Of a DNA stretch of 64,000 bases, positions 1 to 9,002 are shown piece by piece (the first letter of the stretch is position 1; every line of letters starts with the position of its first letter). The stretch comes from Malurus cyaneus samueli (lineage: Eukaryota > Chordata > Aves > Passeriformes > Maluridae): the NCBI GenBank assembly GCA_009741485.1, contig CM019229.1:2204203-2268202 (forward strand), written 5' to 3'. A program made the position numbers and the translations under genes. The notes beneath the pieces were generated by a model. That model worked only from the letters and a program-made list of their open reading frames with translations, was not told where the DNA came from and did no database searches.

Positions 1-300
1 CTGGATTCCTGGAGCCTGGGGTGGCAGGCCAGCAGTGGTGCTGGTCCTGAGCATGCTGGGGTGGCAGGGCCAGCAGTGGGTGCTGGATTCCTGGAGCCAT
101 GCTGGGGTGGCAGGGCCAGCAGTGGGTGCTGGATTCCTGGGGTGGCAGGGCCAGCAGTGGGTGCTGGATTCCTGGGGTGGCAGGGCCAGCAGTGGGTGCT
201 GGATCCCTGGGGTGGCAGGGCCAGCAGTGGGTGCTGGATTCCTGGGGTGGCAGGGCAGCAGTGGGGCTGGATTCCTGGGGGGCAGGGCCAGCAGTGGGTG
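1..300 (+). repeat. 35-bp minisatellite in last ARRDC1 intron (left copy)
   Basis: This is a G-rich tandem array with a 35-bp period, visible for example as GTGCTGGATTCCT at 126 and again at 161. Some units carry an extra 10 bp (GAGCCATGCT after ATTCCTG). The array is cut by the window start, so its full length is unknown. It lies in the intron before the last ARRDC1 exon and corresponds to the noisier array at 9411-9965. Because 35 is not a multiple of 3, all three forward frames stay open through it, which produces spurious ORFs. Confidence 0.9.
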
Positions 301-682
301 TCAGCACAGCCCTACCCAAACCAGCCCCTCTGCAGTGGGATAACGGGACACTCCCTGTGTAACTCAGCCCTGGGCTGCATACATGGAGCTCACATGGATT
401 ATCTGGAGGTGCTGGAGGACAGGAGGATGCCTGTGGAAAAATGGGAGGAACAAAATAGGACTGTCAGGTGCTGATTTCTACCACTGTAGGCATCAGGACA
501 GGGATGGGACTGGCTGGCTCAAATCCTGCAAACCCCACACACCTCAGCAGGGCAGGCTGTGGGGCCCGGGCAGGGAGGGTGTGTTGGAGGGTCACTTCAC
601 TCTGCACAGGTTTACATAGGCTGGGGAGAAGGGAACCCTCCCAACACCCCCATAACCTCTCTCATTGCTCCTTTCCCCACAG
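301..682 (+). other. End of ARRDC1 intron 7 (left copy) with splice acceptor
   Basis: This is non-coding sequence between the minisatellite and the last coding exon. It ends in a pyrimidine-rich tract and an acceptor AG at 681-682 (CTCCTTTCCCCACAG). The same tract and acceptor occur in the right copy, ending at 10366. Confidence 0.8.
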
Positions 683-747
683 AAGCACCTCCATCCTACG
701 AGCAGAGCTGCAGCAGTGCCAACTCCAGCGTCAGCAATGGCAACTAG
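683..747 (+). CDS. ARRDC1: ARRDC1 last coding exon (left copy)
   Basis: This is the terminal coding exon of arrestin domain-containing protein 1. After the acceptor it reads (E)APPSYEQSC followed by SSANSSVSNGN and a TAG stop at 745-747. The PPSY motif is the C-terminal PPxY of ARRDC1, which in the known family binds WW domains of NEDD4-type ubiquitin ligases. The first codon is split: its G comes from the previous exon, as seen at 9002 in the right contig. The 65 bases are identical to 10367-10431. The serine- and asparagine-rich last eleven residues differ from the human tail as I remember it. This copy has no upstream exons in the window because it sits at the far left. It is probably the same exon as the right copy, assembled twice. 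Confidence 0.9.
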
Positions 748-2401
748 CCCTGCCCTGCTCCGAGCCCCGCCGGCACTGCCCGCCCTGGCACCACGGGGCA
801 CCTGCCTGTGGCAAAGTCTGGTACAGCACAAGGCATCTTCTTGTCTCTCTGGCTGCTTTGGGGGGGAACCGGCACATCCCGGCCTGGGCTTTTTGAATCT
901 CTTTCTAGGGAGGGGGTAAAAAACCAAAAAAGGCAGCCAGAGCAGCCTGCATGCGTGTAGGAGAGGTCTGGGGAGCTGAAGTGTCTCCTGCTGCTGCACC
1001 AAGTGCTGGAGGGCTGGCTTTGCCCCCGGGTGGCCCGGGCAGCAGCCGCTCCCAGTGCTGCAGCCAACACTAACTGCTTTACTATCCAAGCACCTGCGAT
1101 GCCTTATCTGAAACGCTCCTGACTCGCACGGCTCTGCTGTCACTCAGGGCTGGGCTGCGTGGACTTTCTCTCCTTTTAGGGGCCATGTGCTCTCCACCAA
1201 TGGCTTTGACAGCCCTTCCTCCTTGTCCTCAGAGGTCCTAAGGGCAGCAGGAGGTTTCTTGGAGTGAGCAGGTTGGGAAGGTCAGGGACTTCTAAAAAGC
1301 CAAAAGCACAAGCCCTCGCTGTACCTGAGCTGTGGGGGGAGTGGCTGGCAGTGTGAGTGTGGCATGGGGGGCTTGTGGGGGCACGTGCTGATCAGCCCTG
1401 GTGAGCTGTGGGTCAGAGCCTGCTGCTCCATGGGATGCCCTTTCCCAGCACGGGTGGCTTTTCTCTGCAGAGCCCTGTGAGACACAGCCATCCTTGGTGC
1501 CCAGGGTGACAGCAGCGGTCACTCTGCCAGCCAGGGCACCACATCCATGTCCCATCTCCTGCCCTACAGGGAGCCCTGTCCTCCCAGACCACAGTTCCAT
1601 GACCATCAATCACAAAACTCTGTCTGTGCTACCTCTGAGTCTGCCCAGGGGCCCTGCCCGTGGGATCCCTTCCCCTGGGACCGCCCTCGGTGGGCTCAGC
1701 CCGGGCTGTCCCCAAGAGGGGCTGTCACTGCCAAGGCAGCACCCCGGCGTGCTGGGCATGGGGCTGTTGTGCCCTGGTGGGCTGGGTGTCCCCTGAGCCT
1801 CAGCAGAATGTGACAGTGAACACAAAATGTGTGGGAACACAAACAGCTGCGCCTCGCTCACAGCCCCCGCTGCGCCCGGCGGGGGAACAAGCTGGGTTTC
1901 CTTGCAATTTTTCTTTTGTGCTTTTTTCCCTCCTGCTTGTTTAGCATTGACTGCCCAAGGTGAGGAAACCACAAGCCACATCCTCCAGAGCCACAGGCGC
2001 CCAGCCAGGCTGGAATTGTGGCCTCCAGACCTTTGAGTTGGTCCCCACACGGCCTCGGGCTGGGCGGGCAGTATCTGACAGACCTTTAGGAGCATTTCCA
2101 GCTGCTGCCTCCTCGCTCAGCCACCTCTGCACACCCCTCAGGCAGCTGGGACAGGCCCTGCTTTGCACTCTTTCTTTGCAAATGCTTTTTTTTTTTATTT
2201 TGTTTTTATTTTTTTTTAAAGCATTGAACTGCTTTAAGGGTAGCGTAGCGAAGGTGCCGTTCCGAGCAGTGCTGGCACAACATGCACCGATGCTGATAGA
2301 GTGATTGTCATTGTCCCTGACTATATATAAATATATATATATGAGATGAAGTTTTGTTTTTAATGATTGAATTCAGAAATACAAATTTTAATGCTGTATT
2401 T

Positions 2402-2407
2402 AATAAA
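2402..2407 (+). terminator. Proximal poly(A) signal of ARRDC1 (left copy)
   Basis: A canonical AATAAA lies in an AU-rich context (TGTATTTAATAAATTATT) about 1.65 kb after the stop codon. It is conserved in the other copy at 12057-12062. Use of the site is inferred, not shown. Confidence 0.6.
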
Positions 2408-5201
2408 TTATTCTAAGAGAAATGCCGTGCTTTTTCATCCATTTCTGATTCTGATCCATATTCATGCCAAATCCAGGAATGCACCTTTGCTGATTTCTTA
2501 AAAATGAAGTGAGGTTTTTTTGCTCTCACCAGGAAGGGTGGTGAACTCTGCTGAGGCAGCTCAAGGGAAACCAACATGGCATGGCTTGACCACAGTGCCA
2601 GGCTCATAATTCCATCTGGCTGGAGGGATTTTGGCACCATGTGGGCATGGCTCTGGAGGGAGCAGCCACTGCACTGCTGCTCCCCAGGCCCTGTGTCCAA
2701 AGCCAGGATTTGTCCAAGTGCCCTGGGAGAGTTGGGCAGCTCTTGCTGCTGCCAGGGCTGGGCTGGTGGGGAGGAAAGGGAGAGCAGACTCTGCCTTTAG
2801 GAGGGTGGACATGGCACAGCCAAGCTCTGGCTGGACAGGCTGGACACCACCAGCCCCAGCCCTCTCCTAAAGAGCCATTTGGAATAAACTCATTAAAAGT
2901 GGAAGGAAGCTGCCCCCACACCCTGCTGTGCTGATCCCATGTCTGAGACATGCAGGTGTCCCTGCAGATGGCCTAGGTGTGATCTGTGTCCCACACACGA
3001 GGATCCTGCTTCACTCTCTGCTCAGCTTCTGCTTCTGCCCAGCTTCCATGATTTCAGATTCTGCTTTGCCTGGTGTTCCAGCCTGCCATGAGCTGCATTC
3101 TTCATCCACAGGGGGTCAAAGGCAGGCACAGCTCTTCCCCAGCGTTCTCCCTCTCCCTCCTCCTCTTCCTCTTCCTCTTCCTCCCCCTCGGCTGAGGCTG
3201 CTTTGCCAGGCTCAGTCTGCAGCTCCTGTGGCCATCCTTGCTGTTGGCTGTACATATCCCTCAGTCCAATTCCACACCTCTGGAAAGATTCCTATGAACT
3301 GTCCGTACTCCTGGACCTGCTGGGCTGCAGGCTCCTGCCCCAGCCAGGCTCTGGGACAGGAGACAGGGCTGGCACCAGGATTGATCTCCCAGCTCCTCCT
3401 CCGTCCCTGGAGCTGAGCTGCTGCTGCTGTGTCCAGCCCGTGTTCCTTGGCTGCAAAATGGCATTGCTGTTGGGTTGCTGTGGCCAGAGCCTCTGTCCTC
3501 CTCATGTCACCTTTGCTTTGGGAATGTCCCTTCCCAAATGTAGTGGAGGCTGTGGAGGAGGGAGCCCAGCCCGGCTGTGCCTCCCCCAGCCCCTGTGCCA
3601 TGCCCCGTGTCTCTGCAGTGCTCCTGTCAGCTCCACCTGCTCTCCCAAATTGTATTTGCTACAAACTGCTCCTTGGGACCTCTTGCTGTTCACAGCAAGA
3701 GAGGAAATGGGAACTCTTCACTGGGGAGGAGCCCAGTGGCTGCTGTGGAGGGAGCAGGGAGGAGCTGGAGCTACACTTAGGGTGGGCTTCATCCTTCTGG
3801 GTGCCAGGTCTGCCCCCCAGCCCAGCTGCCCTACAGGGGCCCCTCTCAGCGCTGGGAGGTGGCTCTGGCCAGGCTGCAGCAGGTCCTTACCTGGGCAGCG
3901 TCTTTGCTGTGCAAGAGAATTGACATTACAATGACAATCAGTGCTTTCCAGCCCTGGTGCCCTGCCTTGTCCTCCCAGGCTGCCCAGGGTAATGAAGCCT
4001 GGCACAAAGAGCCTGATCGGTGTTTGTTGGAGCCCTTAGAAATGAGCCAGGACTGCAGGATTGAGGGGTTAGGCCAGCTCTCCTTGAACCCCCTGCAGGT
4101 GTGGCCCCAGGGCAAGTCCTTGGGGTGTGAGAGGGCTTTGGATGAGCTCAGTGGGACAACTCCAGTGTTTGGGATTGGGATTGTAGTTGAATTTGTTTAC
4201 TCACCCACTCCAGAGAGGATCAATCCCTCTGTTCTCAGTCCACAGCCTCTCTGGCTTCTACCTCTTGAAGTCCTGGGGAGCTCCTTTAGGCCCTTGGTCA
4301 TCCATCTCTCTTGCTAAACACTGGAACAAAGACAAAAAAAAACCCCATTTTTTCCTAACCTAGCTCTGGGTAAAAAACTTCAGCACACAGGAATTCATTC
4401 AAATTCCTGGCTCAGATTTTTGAGTTTGTTTGAAATGGGGAGGGGGAGCAGTGGGGCACATGAGAAGCTTGTGAGTTGTTTCCAAACTCAGTGTTCAATG
4501 GAAAACACCAAAAATATCATCAGTTCTTGTTTGGTTTGGTTATTTTTTTCCTGCTGCTTTTATGTCCTTCATGGTTTTGCTCTTGTCCTGCTTTCCACAT
4601 GTTCCACCTCTGTATCTTTGGTTTTTTTCAGTGTTGTTTGTGTCCCACTAAACTCTGCTTTGGCATCTGCTGTCCCGCTGCCTGCAGGAGTTGGGGAAAG
4701 GGGAGTCAGGGGATGCAAAGGCTTTTCTTTCTTTCTCTTGGACAATGATTCTTTTTTTAGCTTTCCACTGAACTTCCAGGAGTTTTGTAAAAATAAATAT
4801 TTTCTGCTAGGACGTTTTCCTGTTGAGCCAGCACAAGACAGGAGATACAGGGTGTTCTAGGCTCCATTTGGGTTTTTGTCTATATTTTAAAATATTTCCA
4901 ACTATCTGCAACAGGAATGTCCCATCCCTCCTCCCCAAGAGACACTGGTGGGGCAAAACCCTCTGAAGTTGTGCCCTTTTTTGTCCCACTACTCGTGGCT
5001 GTAATTCTTTATTCCTGTGGTTGTCTTTACGGATTTTTGGGGTTTTATACAACAATTTGTGATGGCTCTGTACAACCTAAGACTTCTGTGCAATTTATAA
5101 CTGGGTTTTCAAATGTAAACTCACAATGTTTACCACGGCTTCTGGGGAGTATTTTTGTCCTGGGTTTTAACCTCCCAAATGTAAAGAACTAGAAAACTGT
5201 A

Positions 5202-5207
5202 AATAAA
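5202..5207 (+). terminator. Distal poly(A) signal of ARRDC1 (left copy)
   Basis: A canonical AATAAA is followed within about 15-45 bases by a T tract and a GT-rich element (GGTGTTTTGCTCGGGGTGTG), the textbook arrangement of a strong cleavage site. The equivalent in the right copy is at 14798-14803. Confidence 0.65.
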
Positions 5208-5407
5208 GATGATCTTTTTTAAGACCATGGGTGTTTTGCTCGGGGTGTGTGATGATCATAAATGATATCACAGCGGTCTGAACGCTGAGATCTGATGGTT
5301 AAAGTGGTTCAGGGCTGTCAGTGGAGGTATCCACGCTGGAGCCAGAGCCTGGAGGTTGGTTTAGAGCCGAGGCTAAAGGAAAGCCATGGCTGCTCCAGCT
5401 CAGCAGG

Positions 5408-5944
5408 AAAAAGAAAGAGAATCCCGGGTGCCGCCCTCCGCCCCGCGGGTCCGGCAGCGGCCGGAGCAGCCCCGGAGCCGCTCGCTGCGTCCTGGGGCTC
5501 GCCCGAGGCTCTGAGCGGCTTTGGGAGCCTCTTCGGGGCTCCCTCACACACTGTCTCCCCACCGGGTGCCTCCTCTCCCCGGCACCCGCGGGGTCCTGGC
5601 GTCCCGGTGGGACCGGCCCGGGTGACGGGAGGGACACGCAGCCCGTGCTGGCTCCCCTGGGGATACTCCGGTAGAGCTGCGGCGCTTTGCTGTCACAGCT
5701 TGTCCCAAAGCCCGAGCCACCCCGGTCTGTGCGGCAGCACAACCCCCCCGTGTCTGTCAATGCATCGCGACAGCGACAGCTCCGGGGCTGGCACAGCTGA
5801 GCCAGGAGGAGCAAGGGCTGGAGGTGCGGGATGGGAGCGGGGTGACCCCGCTGTGTCCCGGCGCTGTCCAAGGGCTCTCCATGGCCGCTGCTCCCGGCTC
5901 GAAGCGCTGGAGGGTGAGAGGCTTCCCGCAGAGCAAAATGAGAA
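5408..5944. other. GC-rich block A, present only in the left copy
   Basis: Homology with the right copy stops at 5407 (right 14999). The following roughly 540 bases are CpG- and GC-rich and have no counterpart at 15000-15040, where the right copy goes almost at once into a CR1 fragment. A long forward frame (5295-6149) runs through it, but it also crosses the CR1 and minisatellite fragments and has no splice context, so I do not call it a gene. It may be an allelic insertion or an assembly chimera. Confidence 0.6.
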
Positions 5945-6117
5945 TGTCCTCAGTGGGAAGGGACCCCCAGGATCACCCAGCCCAGCCCCTGTCCCTGCCC
6001 AGACCCCCAACAGCCCCACCCTGTCCATCCCTGGCAGCGCTGTCCAAACGCTCCTGGAGCTCTGGCAGCCTCGGGGCCGGGACCATTCCCTGGGGAGCCT
6101 GGGCAGTGCCAGCACTG
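5945..6117 (-). mobile_element. CR1 LINE 3' fragment (left copy)
   Basis: This matches the reverse complement of the CR1 fragment at 52735-52983, including the stretch reading GCTGTCCAAACGCTCCTGGA. It lacks the end with the ACAGAAT motif. It is interrupted at about 6114-6117, where minisatellite units replace the expected CR1 sequence. In detail (CTCTGGCAGCCTCGGGGCCG) it resembles the 52.7-kb element more than the CR1 at 15041-15278, which raises the possibility of a separate insertion. Confidence 0.8.
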
Positions 6118-6186
6118 TGATACAGGTGTGCATCACTCATGGACTGTGATACAGGTGTACAGTCATGTATGAACTGTGATACAGAA
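6114..6186 (+). repeat. Displaced fragment of the EHMT1-intron minisatellite
   Basis: Roughly two and a half units of the 29-30-bp repeat (GTGATACAGGTGTGCATCAC and its GTGTACAGTCATGTAT variant) sit inside a CR1 fragment. The main array of this repeat lies at 18351-19590. The right copy of the spacer has no such units at the matching place. Confidence 0.85.
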
Positions 6187-6234
6187 AGAAGAACCTTCCC
6201 TGCTCTCACTTTCCCTGATCTCCAACCCACCTCC

Positions 6235-6600
6235 TGGCCCAGCTCCAGCCGTTCGCTGGGTCCTGTCCCTGTCCCAGAGCAGAGATCGGAGCTGCCCCTC
6301 GGGAGGAGCTGGAACAGAACTGTCCATTTGCCCACTCAGAGGAGCGGGGTGACAGCTGGGGCTGCAGGAGAGTGGCCCGAGGACCAAGGGATGGAGTGTG
6401 TCCCTACAGAGGAATGATAATAAATGTGTAAATTGACGTCAGAGCACCCATAGGCTCCTGTTTCGTTCCAAGAAACACGGACTCCCCTATTCAGGAGGGC
6501 TGGTACAGCAGTAGCTGCCCATCCCTGTGTCTCCCTGGGGCAGGTGTGATTTCCCTGGATGGCTTCCGACGCTGTTTTGTGAGGGATCAAGGATGACCTC
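6235..6600. other. ARRDC1-EHMT1 spacer (left copy)
   Basis: This is non-coding sequence closely matching 15949-16300. It includes the TGACGTCA palindrome at 6434-6441. No exon is recognised in it. Confidence 0.7.
6434..6441. promoter_or_regulatory. CRE-like palindrome TGACGTCA (left copy)
   Basis: This is a perfect 8-bp cAMP-response-element consensus, preserved at 16148-16155. It lies about 1 kb upstream of the EHMT1 start in the right copy. It could bind CREB/ATF proteins, but a single 8-mer may also occur by chance. Confidence 0.3.
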
Positions 6601-7035
6601 CTTTGCAATGTTATTATCTCTCCACCTGTGTAGGTGCTATCATCTAGTCTGCTTTACTAGCAGATGCTGTAAACGGAAGGGCAAGGACTGAGATATGCAT
6701 TAATTGTACAGACTCGTGAAAGACCTATCTCAGGAGTGTTCCTTGTGTTCCTTCCAAGGGGATTAGAGGGGCCTATAGTGGAGCGCTTCTTGAGTAAATG
6801 GCTTTCCTTCTCCAGAAAGAGTGTGGATAGATTTGTTGGTTACCGCTGTCGATGTGATTGGTTAAGTAGCTGTACCAGAAGTGTTCTGGTAGCTGACTTT
6901 CTTGTGGTGCAGGATCTGGGCGGCTCGCTCCCTATTAGCAACCCACACCTCCTCTGTCTTATTGAGCAAAGTAAATGGGAGGTTCAAGAGACGACTCCAT
7001 GCCTCTAGTGTCATAGCATTCATCTCTCTCTTTGT
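6600..7035. other. Degraded contig end matching about 16300-16560
   Basis: Similarity to the right copy persists only with many substitutions and insertions. For example, GGTGCAGGATCTGGGCGGCT at about 6906 corresponds to a GGGGCAGGACCAGGGCAAGC-like stretch near 16501. This is the pattern of a low-coverage, unpolished contig end. Nothing here should be annotated as genes. Confidence 0.6.
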
Positions 7036-7060
7036 NNNNNNNNNNNNNNNNNNNNNNNNN
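7036..7060. other. Assembly gap (25 N)
   Basis: Twenty-five unknown bases separate two contigs. The round size suggests a placeholder and not a measured distance. Confidence 0.99.
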
Positions 7061-7228
7061 TCTTATGTTTTGCTCTCTCCTGCCTTCTTTACCTCTTTTG
7101 TCATTCTGCTTGCAGTTCTTCACTGTGTTTCTTTTACTGCCTTCTCCTGCTCTTTATCCTCTCTAGTTTTACTTTTCATTGTGCGCTTTACATTCTCTTC
7201 TTCTTTCTGTTCCTCTTCTTGTCTCCAG
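7061..7228 (+). other. ARRDC1 intron 3 end, low quality, with splice acceptor
   Basis: This stretch is T- and C-rich at the start of the right contig. It ends in TTCCTCTTCTTGTCTCCAG, a good acceptor at 7227-7228. Most of it looks like low-quality consensus. Confidence 0.6.
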
Positions 7229-7373
7229 CTTCTGCTCCCACATCATTTGAAGGCCTTTGGCAAGGTCTGCATCAGTGAAAGCTGTGATAGACACACTCGC
7301 TCTCCAAGACACAAATGCACAAGATCTCTACGTCTCTGCCCTCTCAACTTGGAACGACATCCCTGACATCGAG
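7229..7373 (+). CDS. ARRDC1: ARRDC1 exon 4, frameshifted
   Basis: This exon encodes the end of the arrestin N-terminal domain. It starts in a split codon and reads (A)SAPTSFEG, then GK, a VKAVIDT-like stretch, and finally PLNLNDIPDIE before a GTATGA donor at 7374. To follow the protein, the reading frame has to be shifted several times. The exon is 145 bases against about 155 in human as I remember it, so about ten single bases are missing. Deletions of this kind run through the whole right contig here, which points to uncorrected long-read errors and not to gene decay. Exons 1-3 are not in the right contig in this window and should lie left of 1 in the other contig. Confidence 0.85.
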
Positions 7374-7827
7374 GTATGAACGGGAGGGTGTGGAGGAAGT
7401 AGCACTGCAGCATTTGTTCCTTGCCTGCTGTCTGAGAGTCACTGTGTGGCTGTACAGCTCTGACTGCGTGCGTGACTGCAGCAAGGACTTCTCATCTCTC
7501 TTGCCTTGCATCAGTCCCTACTCCAGGTGATTTCTGACTCTGGCCTGTGCTGTTTTGAAAGATTCAGGTGAATTTTCAGCATGCGAGAACACATGTTGTC
7601 TTGTGCTTGAGAGAGACTGGTGTGGAGAACTTGTTTGGAGGCAAGAGTGACTAACAGGATATGAGAACTGTGGGCTGGAGAAGTGAAACCTGCTGTGTGG
7701 TGTTGCATTGCTGTTTCTTCATCCTCTTAGATGCAAATCATTCTACAAATATGTTTTGACTCTCTTGAGTGCTTTCCCTGAGGCTCTCTGACCTCTTGAG
7801 CAACACCTCTGTCTCTACTATCCGCAG
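7374..7827 (+). other. ARRDC1 intron 4
   Basis: The intron is bounded by a GTATGA donor and a TACTATCCGCAG acceptor. No internal feature is recognised. Confidence 0.7.
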
Positions 7828-8008
7828 CAGCAAACACTAGTTCCATCACCAAAAGTTCAACTACAAGCTGGTGAAAAGTGGCAACATCATCCTGATCAGC
7901 CACATCTGATCTGAAGGGCTACATGTGGGCCAGGCCATCCAGCTCCGCACGGACATCGAGAACAAGTCCGGCCGGACACGGGAGCTGTGGTGGCCAGTCT
8001 GCTCCATG
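7828..8008 (+). CDS. ARRDC1: ARRDC1 exon 5, frameshifted
   Basis: This exon encodes the start of the arrestin C-terminal domain. Readable pieces, in different frames, are KFNYKLVKSGNIILISH, DLKGY, VGQAIQLRTDIENKSGR and VVASLL. They match human ARRDC1 in order. The exon is 181 bases against 183 expected from the human protein, so small indels nearly cancel out. A stop appears only because of a one-base shift. The donor is GTGGGT at 8009. In the family, this half of the arrestin fold helps membrane association and cargo recognition. Confidence 0.88.
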
Positions 8009-8289
8009 GTGGGTGTCCAGTGGGTGATTCTCTGGCTGATGCTGGTGCTCCATCCCACTAGGGTAGCGAGGAGGACAAATCTCCAGCTCTGTTCCTCTCT
8101 TGCTTTCCTGGGAAAAAGGAGATAGAACTATGTGTTGCTTATCCTACCCACCTGTCCACAATGGGTATTCTGCTCTGGAACACACCGTTAGGTTTGTGTT
8201 TGTGCCTGTTTGACCAAAGCACTTGGGTGTGTTTGTGTCCTGACCACACCTGCAGCCTCTGTGCAAGCTGTGTGTCTCTGTCTCTGCAG
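8009..8289 (+). other. ARRDC1 intron 5
   Basis: A short intron runs from GTGGGT to TGTCTCTGTCTCTGCAG. Nothing else is recognised. Confidence 0.7.
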
Positions 8290-8464
8290 AAAGTGGCCTA
8301 CAAGTCCAAGCGCTGGATTTACGACTGAGAACCATCGCAGAGGGGAAGGCTCCGGGGTGAAAGCCTGGAAACATGCCAGAATGGAAGGAGCAGATCCTGG
8401 TTCCAGCACTGCCCAGTCCATCCTGCAGGGCTGCAGCCTCATCCACATTGACTACTACATCCAG
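8290..8464 (+). CDS. ARRDC1: ARRDC1 exon 6, frameshifted
   Basis: This exon encodes the central part of the arrestin C-terminal domain. It begins KVAYKSKRWIYD. After a one-base loss (TGA in place) it continues RTIAE, EGSGVKAWKHA, WKEQILVPALP and QSILQGCSLIHIDYYIQ. It ends at a GTGAGT donor at 8465. The exon is 175 bases against 177 expected from human. The apparent stop at TTTACGACTGA disappears if one base is missing. The order and identity of the pieces leave little doubt about the gene. Confidence 0.9.
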
Positions 8465-8602
8465 GTGAGTTCATCGTGCTCTGGCGATGTCCTGCACTGA
8501 GCCATGCTCTGTGCTCCCTGGGCTGAGCTCTGGAGCTGTGTGGTGGGATGGTCCTGACATCAGCTGAATCTTCCCACTGCTGATGTTTTCCTTCTCTTGC
8601 AG

Positions 8603-9002
8603 GTTTCCCTCAAGTCCCCTGAGGTTTCGGTCACTCTCCCCATCTACATGGGAACATTGCTGTGAACAGGGTCCCGCTGAGCCCCTCCGCTCCATCCAGC
8701 ACATCATCTGTGGTGTCCCAGTGCTCCCCCGAGGAAGGGAGGCTGCAGTGGCTATACCCCATGGACAATGTCTCCATCCCCACAAAAGCCATTCCCAGCA
8801 GCAGCCCTTCAGCTACGCCCAGGACTGAGCTTCCAGGAGATCCGGGCGGACTCAGAGCAGACGGGCTCCCCAAACCACCCCACGCTCTGCCTGTCCACAG
8901 GAGCCACTGTCCCCTACTACGCCGAGGGGAACGTGGTGCCTGTCCCCACAGCCAGCTCACTCATCCTGCCCCCAGAGTACAGCACGTGGGGCTATCCCTA
9001 CG
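8603..9002 (+). CDS. ARRDC1: ARRDC1 exon 7, frameshifted, with PSAP and PPEY motifs
   Basis: This exon encodes the last arrestin strand and the proline-rich tail. It reads VSLKSPEVSVTLPIYMG, then after a lost base AVNRVPLSPSAPSSTSSVV. Next come PSAPPEE (PSAP codons 8717-8728) and TKSHSQQQPFSYA, and then LCLSTGATVPYYAEG and LILPPEYSTWGYPY. The PSAP motif recruits TSG101, and PPEY, with PPSY in the next exon, binds NEDD4-family WW domains. In human ARRDC1 these motifs drive budding of ARRDC1-mediated microvesicles. The acceptor is TTGCAG at 8597-8602 and the donor GTGAGC at 9003. The last base, G9002, is the first base of the split Glu codon. Several frameshifts fit sequence error. Confidence 0.9.

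Larger units (their letters stand above)
748..5225 (+). other. ARRDC1: ARRDC1 3' UTR (left copy)
   Basis: This is non-coding sequence after the stop codon, with no recognisable protein frame. It contains an AT-rich stretch near 2320-2410 ending in a first AATAAA (2402). About 2.8 kb further on there is a second AATAAA (5202) followed by T-rich and GT-rich sequence, the normal layout of a cleavage site. If both sites are used, the short 3' UTR is about 1.7 kb and the long one about 4.5 kb. The many open frames across this stretch have no splice or start context and do not agree between the two copies, which differ by frame-shifting indels. Confidence 0.7.
1..7035. repeat. Left copy of duplicated ARRDC1 3' end and ARRDC1-EHMT1 spacer
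   Basis: This block matches about 9411-16560 in the same orientation. Landmarks line up one to one: stop codon 745-747 with 10429-10431, AATAAA 2402 with 12057, AATAAA 5202 with 14798, and TGACGTCA 6434 with 16148. The offset falls from 9684 to 9655 to 9596 across the 3' UTR, so the right copy has lost 88 bases there, scattered as single-base gaps. Homology breaks at 5408-6234 and then resumes. From about 6600 it continues only as a degraded match up to the N gap. Because a gap follows directly and the upstream ARRDC1 exons lie only in the right contig within this window, I infer an unmerged overlap between two contigs. A real tandem duplication cannot be excluded from sequence alone. Confidence 0.85.

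Noticed and set aside
35..474. Three overlapping open frames rich in GWQGQQWVLDSW-like repeats
   Set aside because: They are translations of the 35-bp minisatellite inside an intron, open in all frames because the unit lacks stops.
5295..6149. 284-codon open frame in the left copy
   Set aside because: It crosses GC-rich block A, a CR1 fragment and minisatellite units, and has no counterpart in the right copy.
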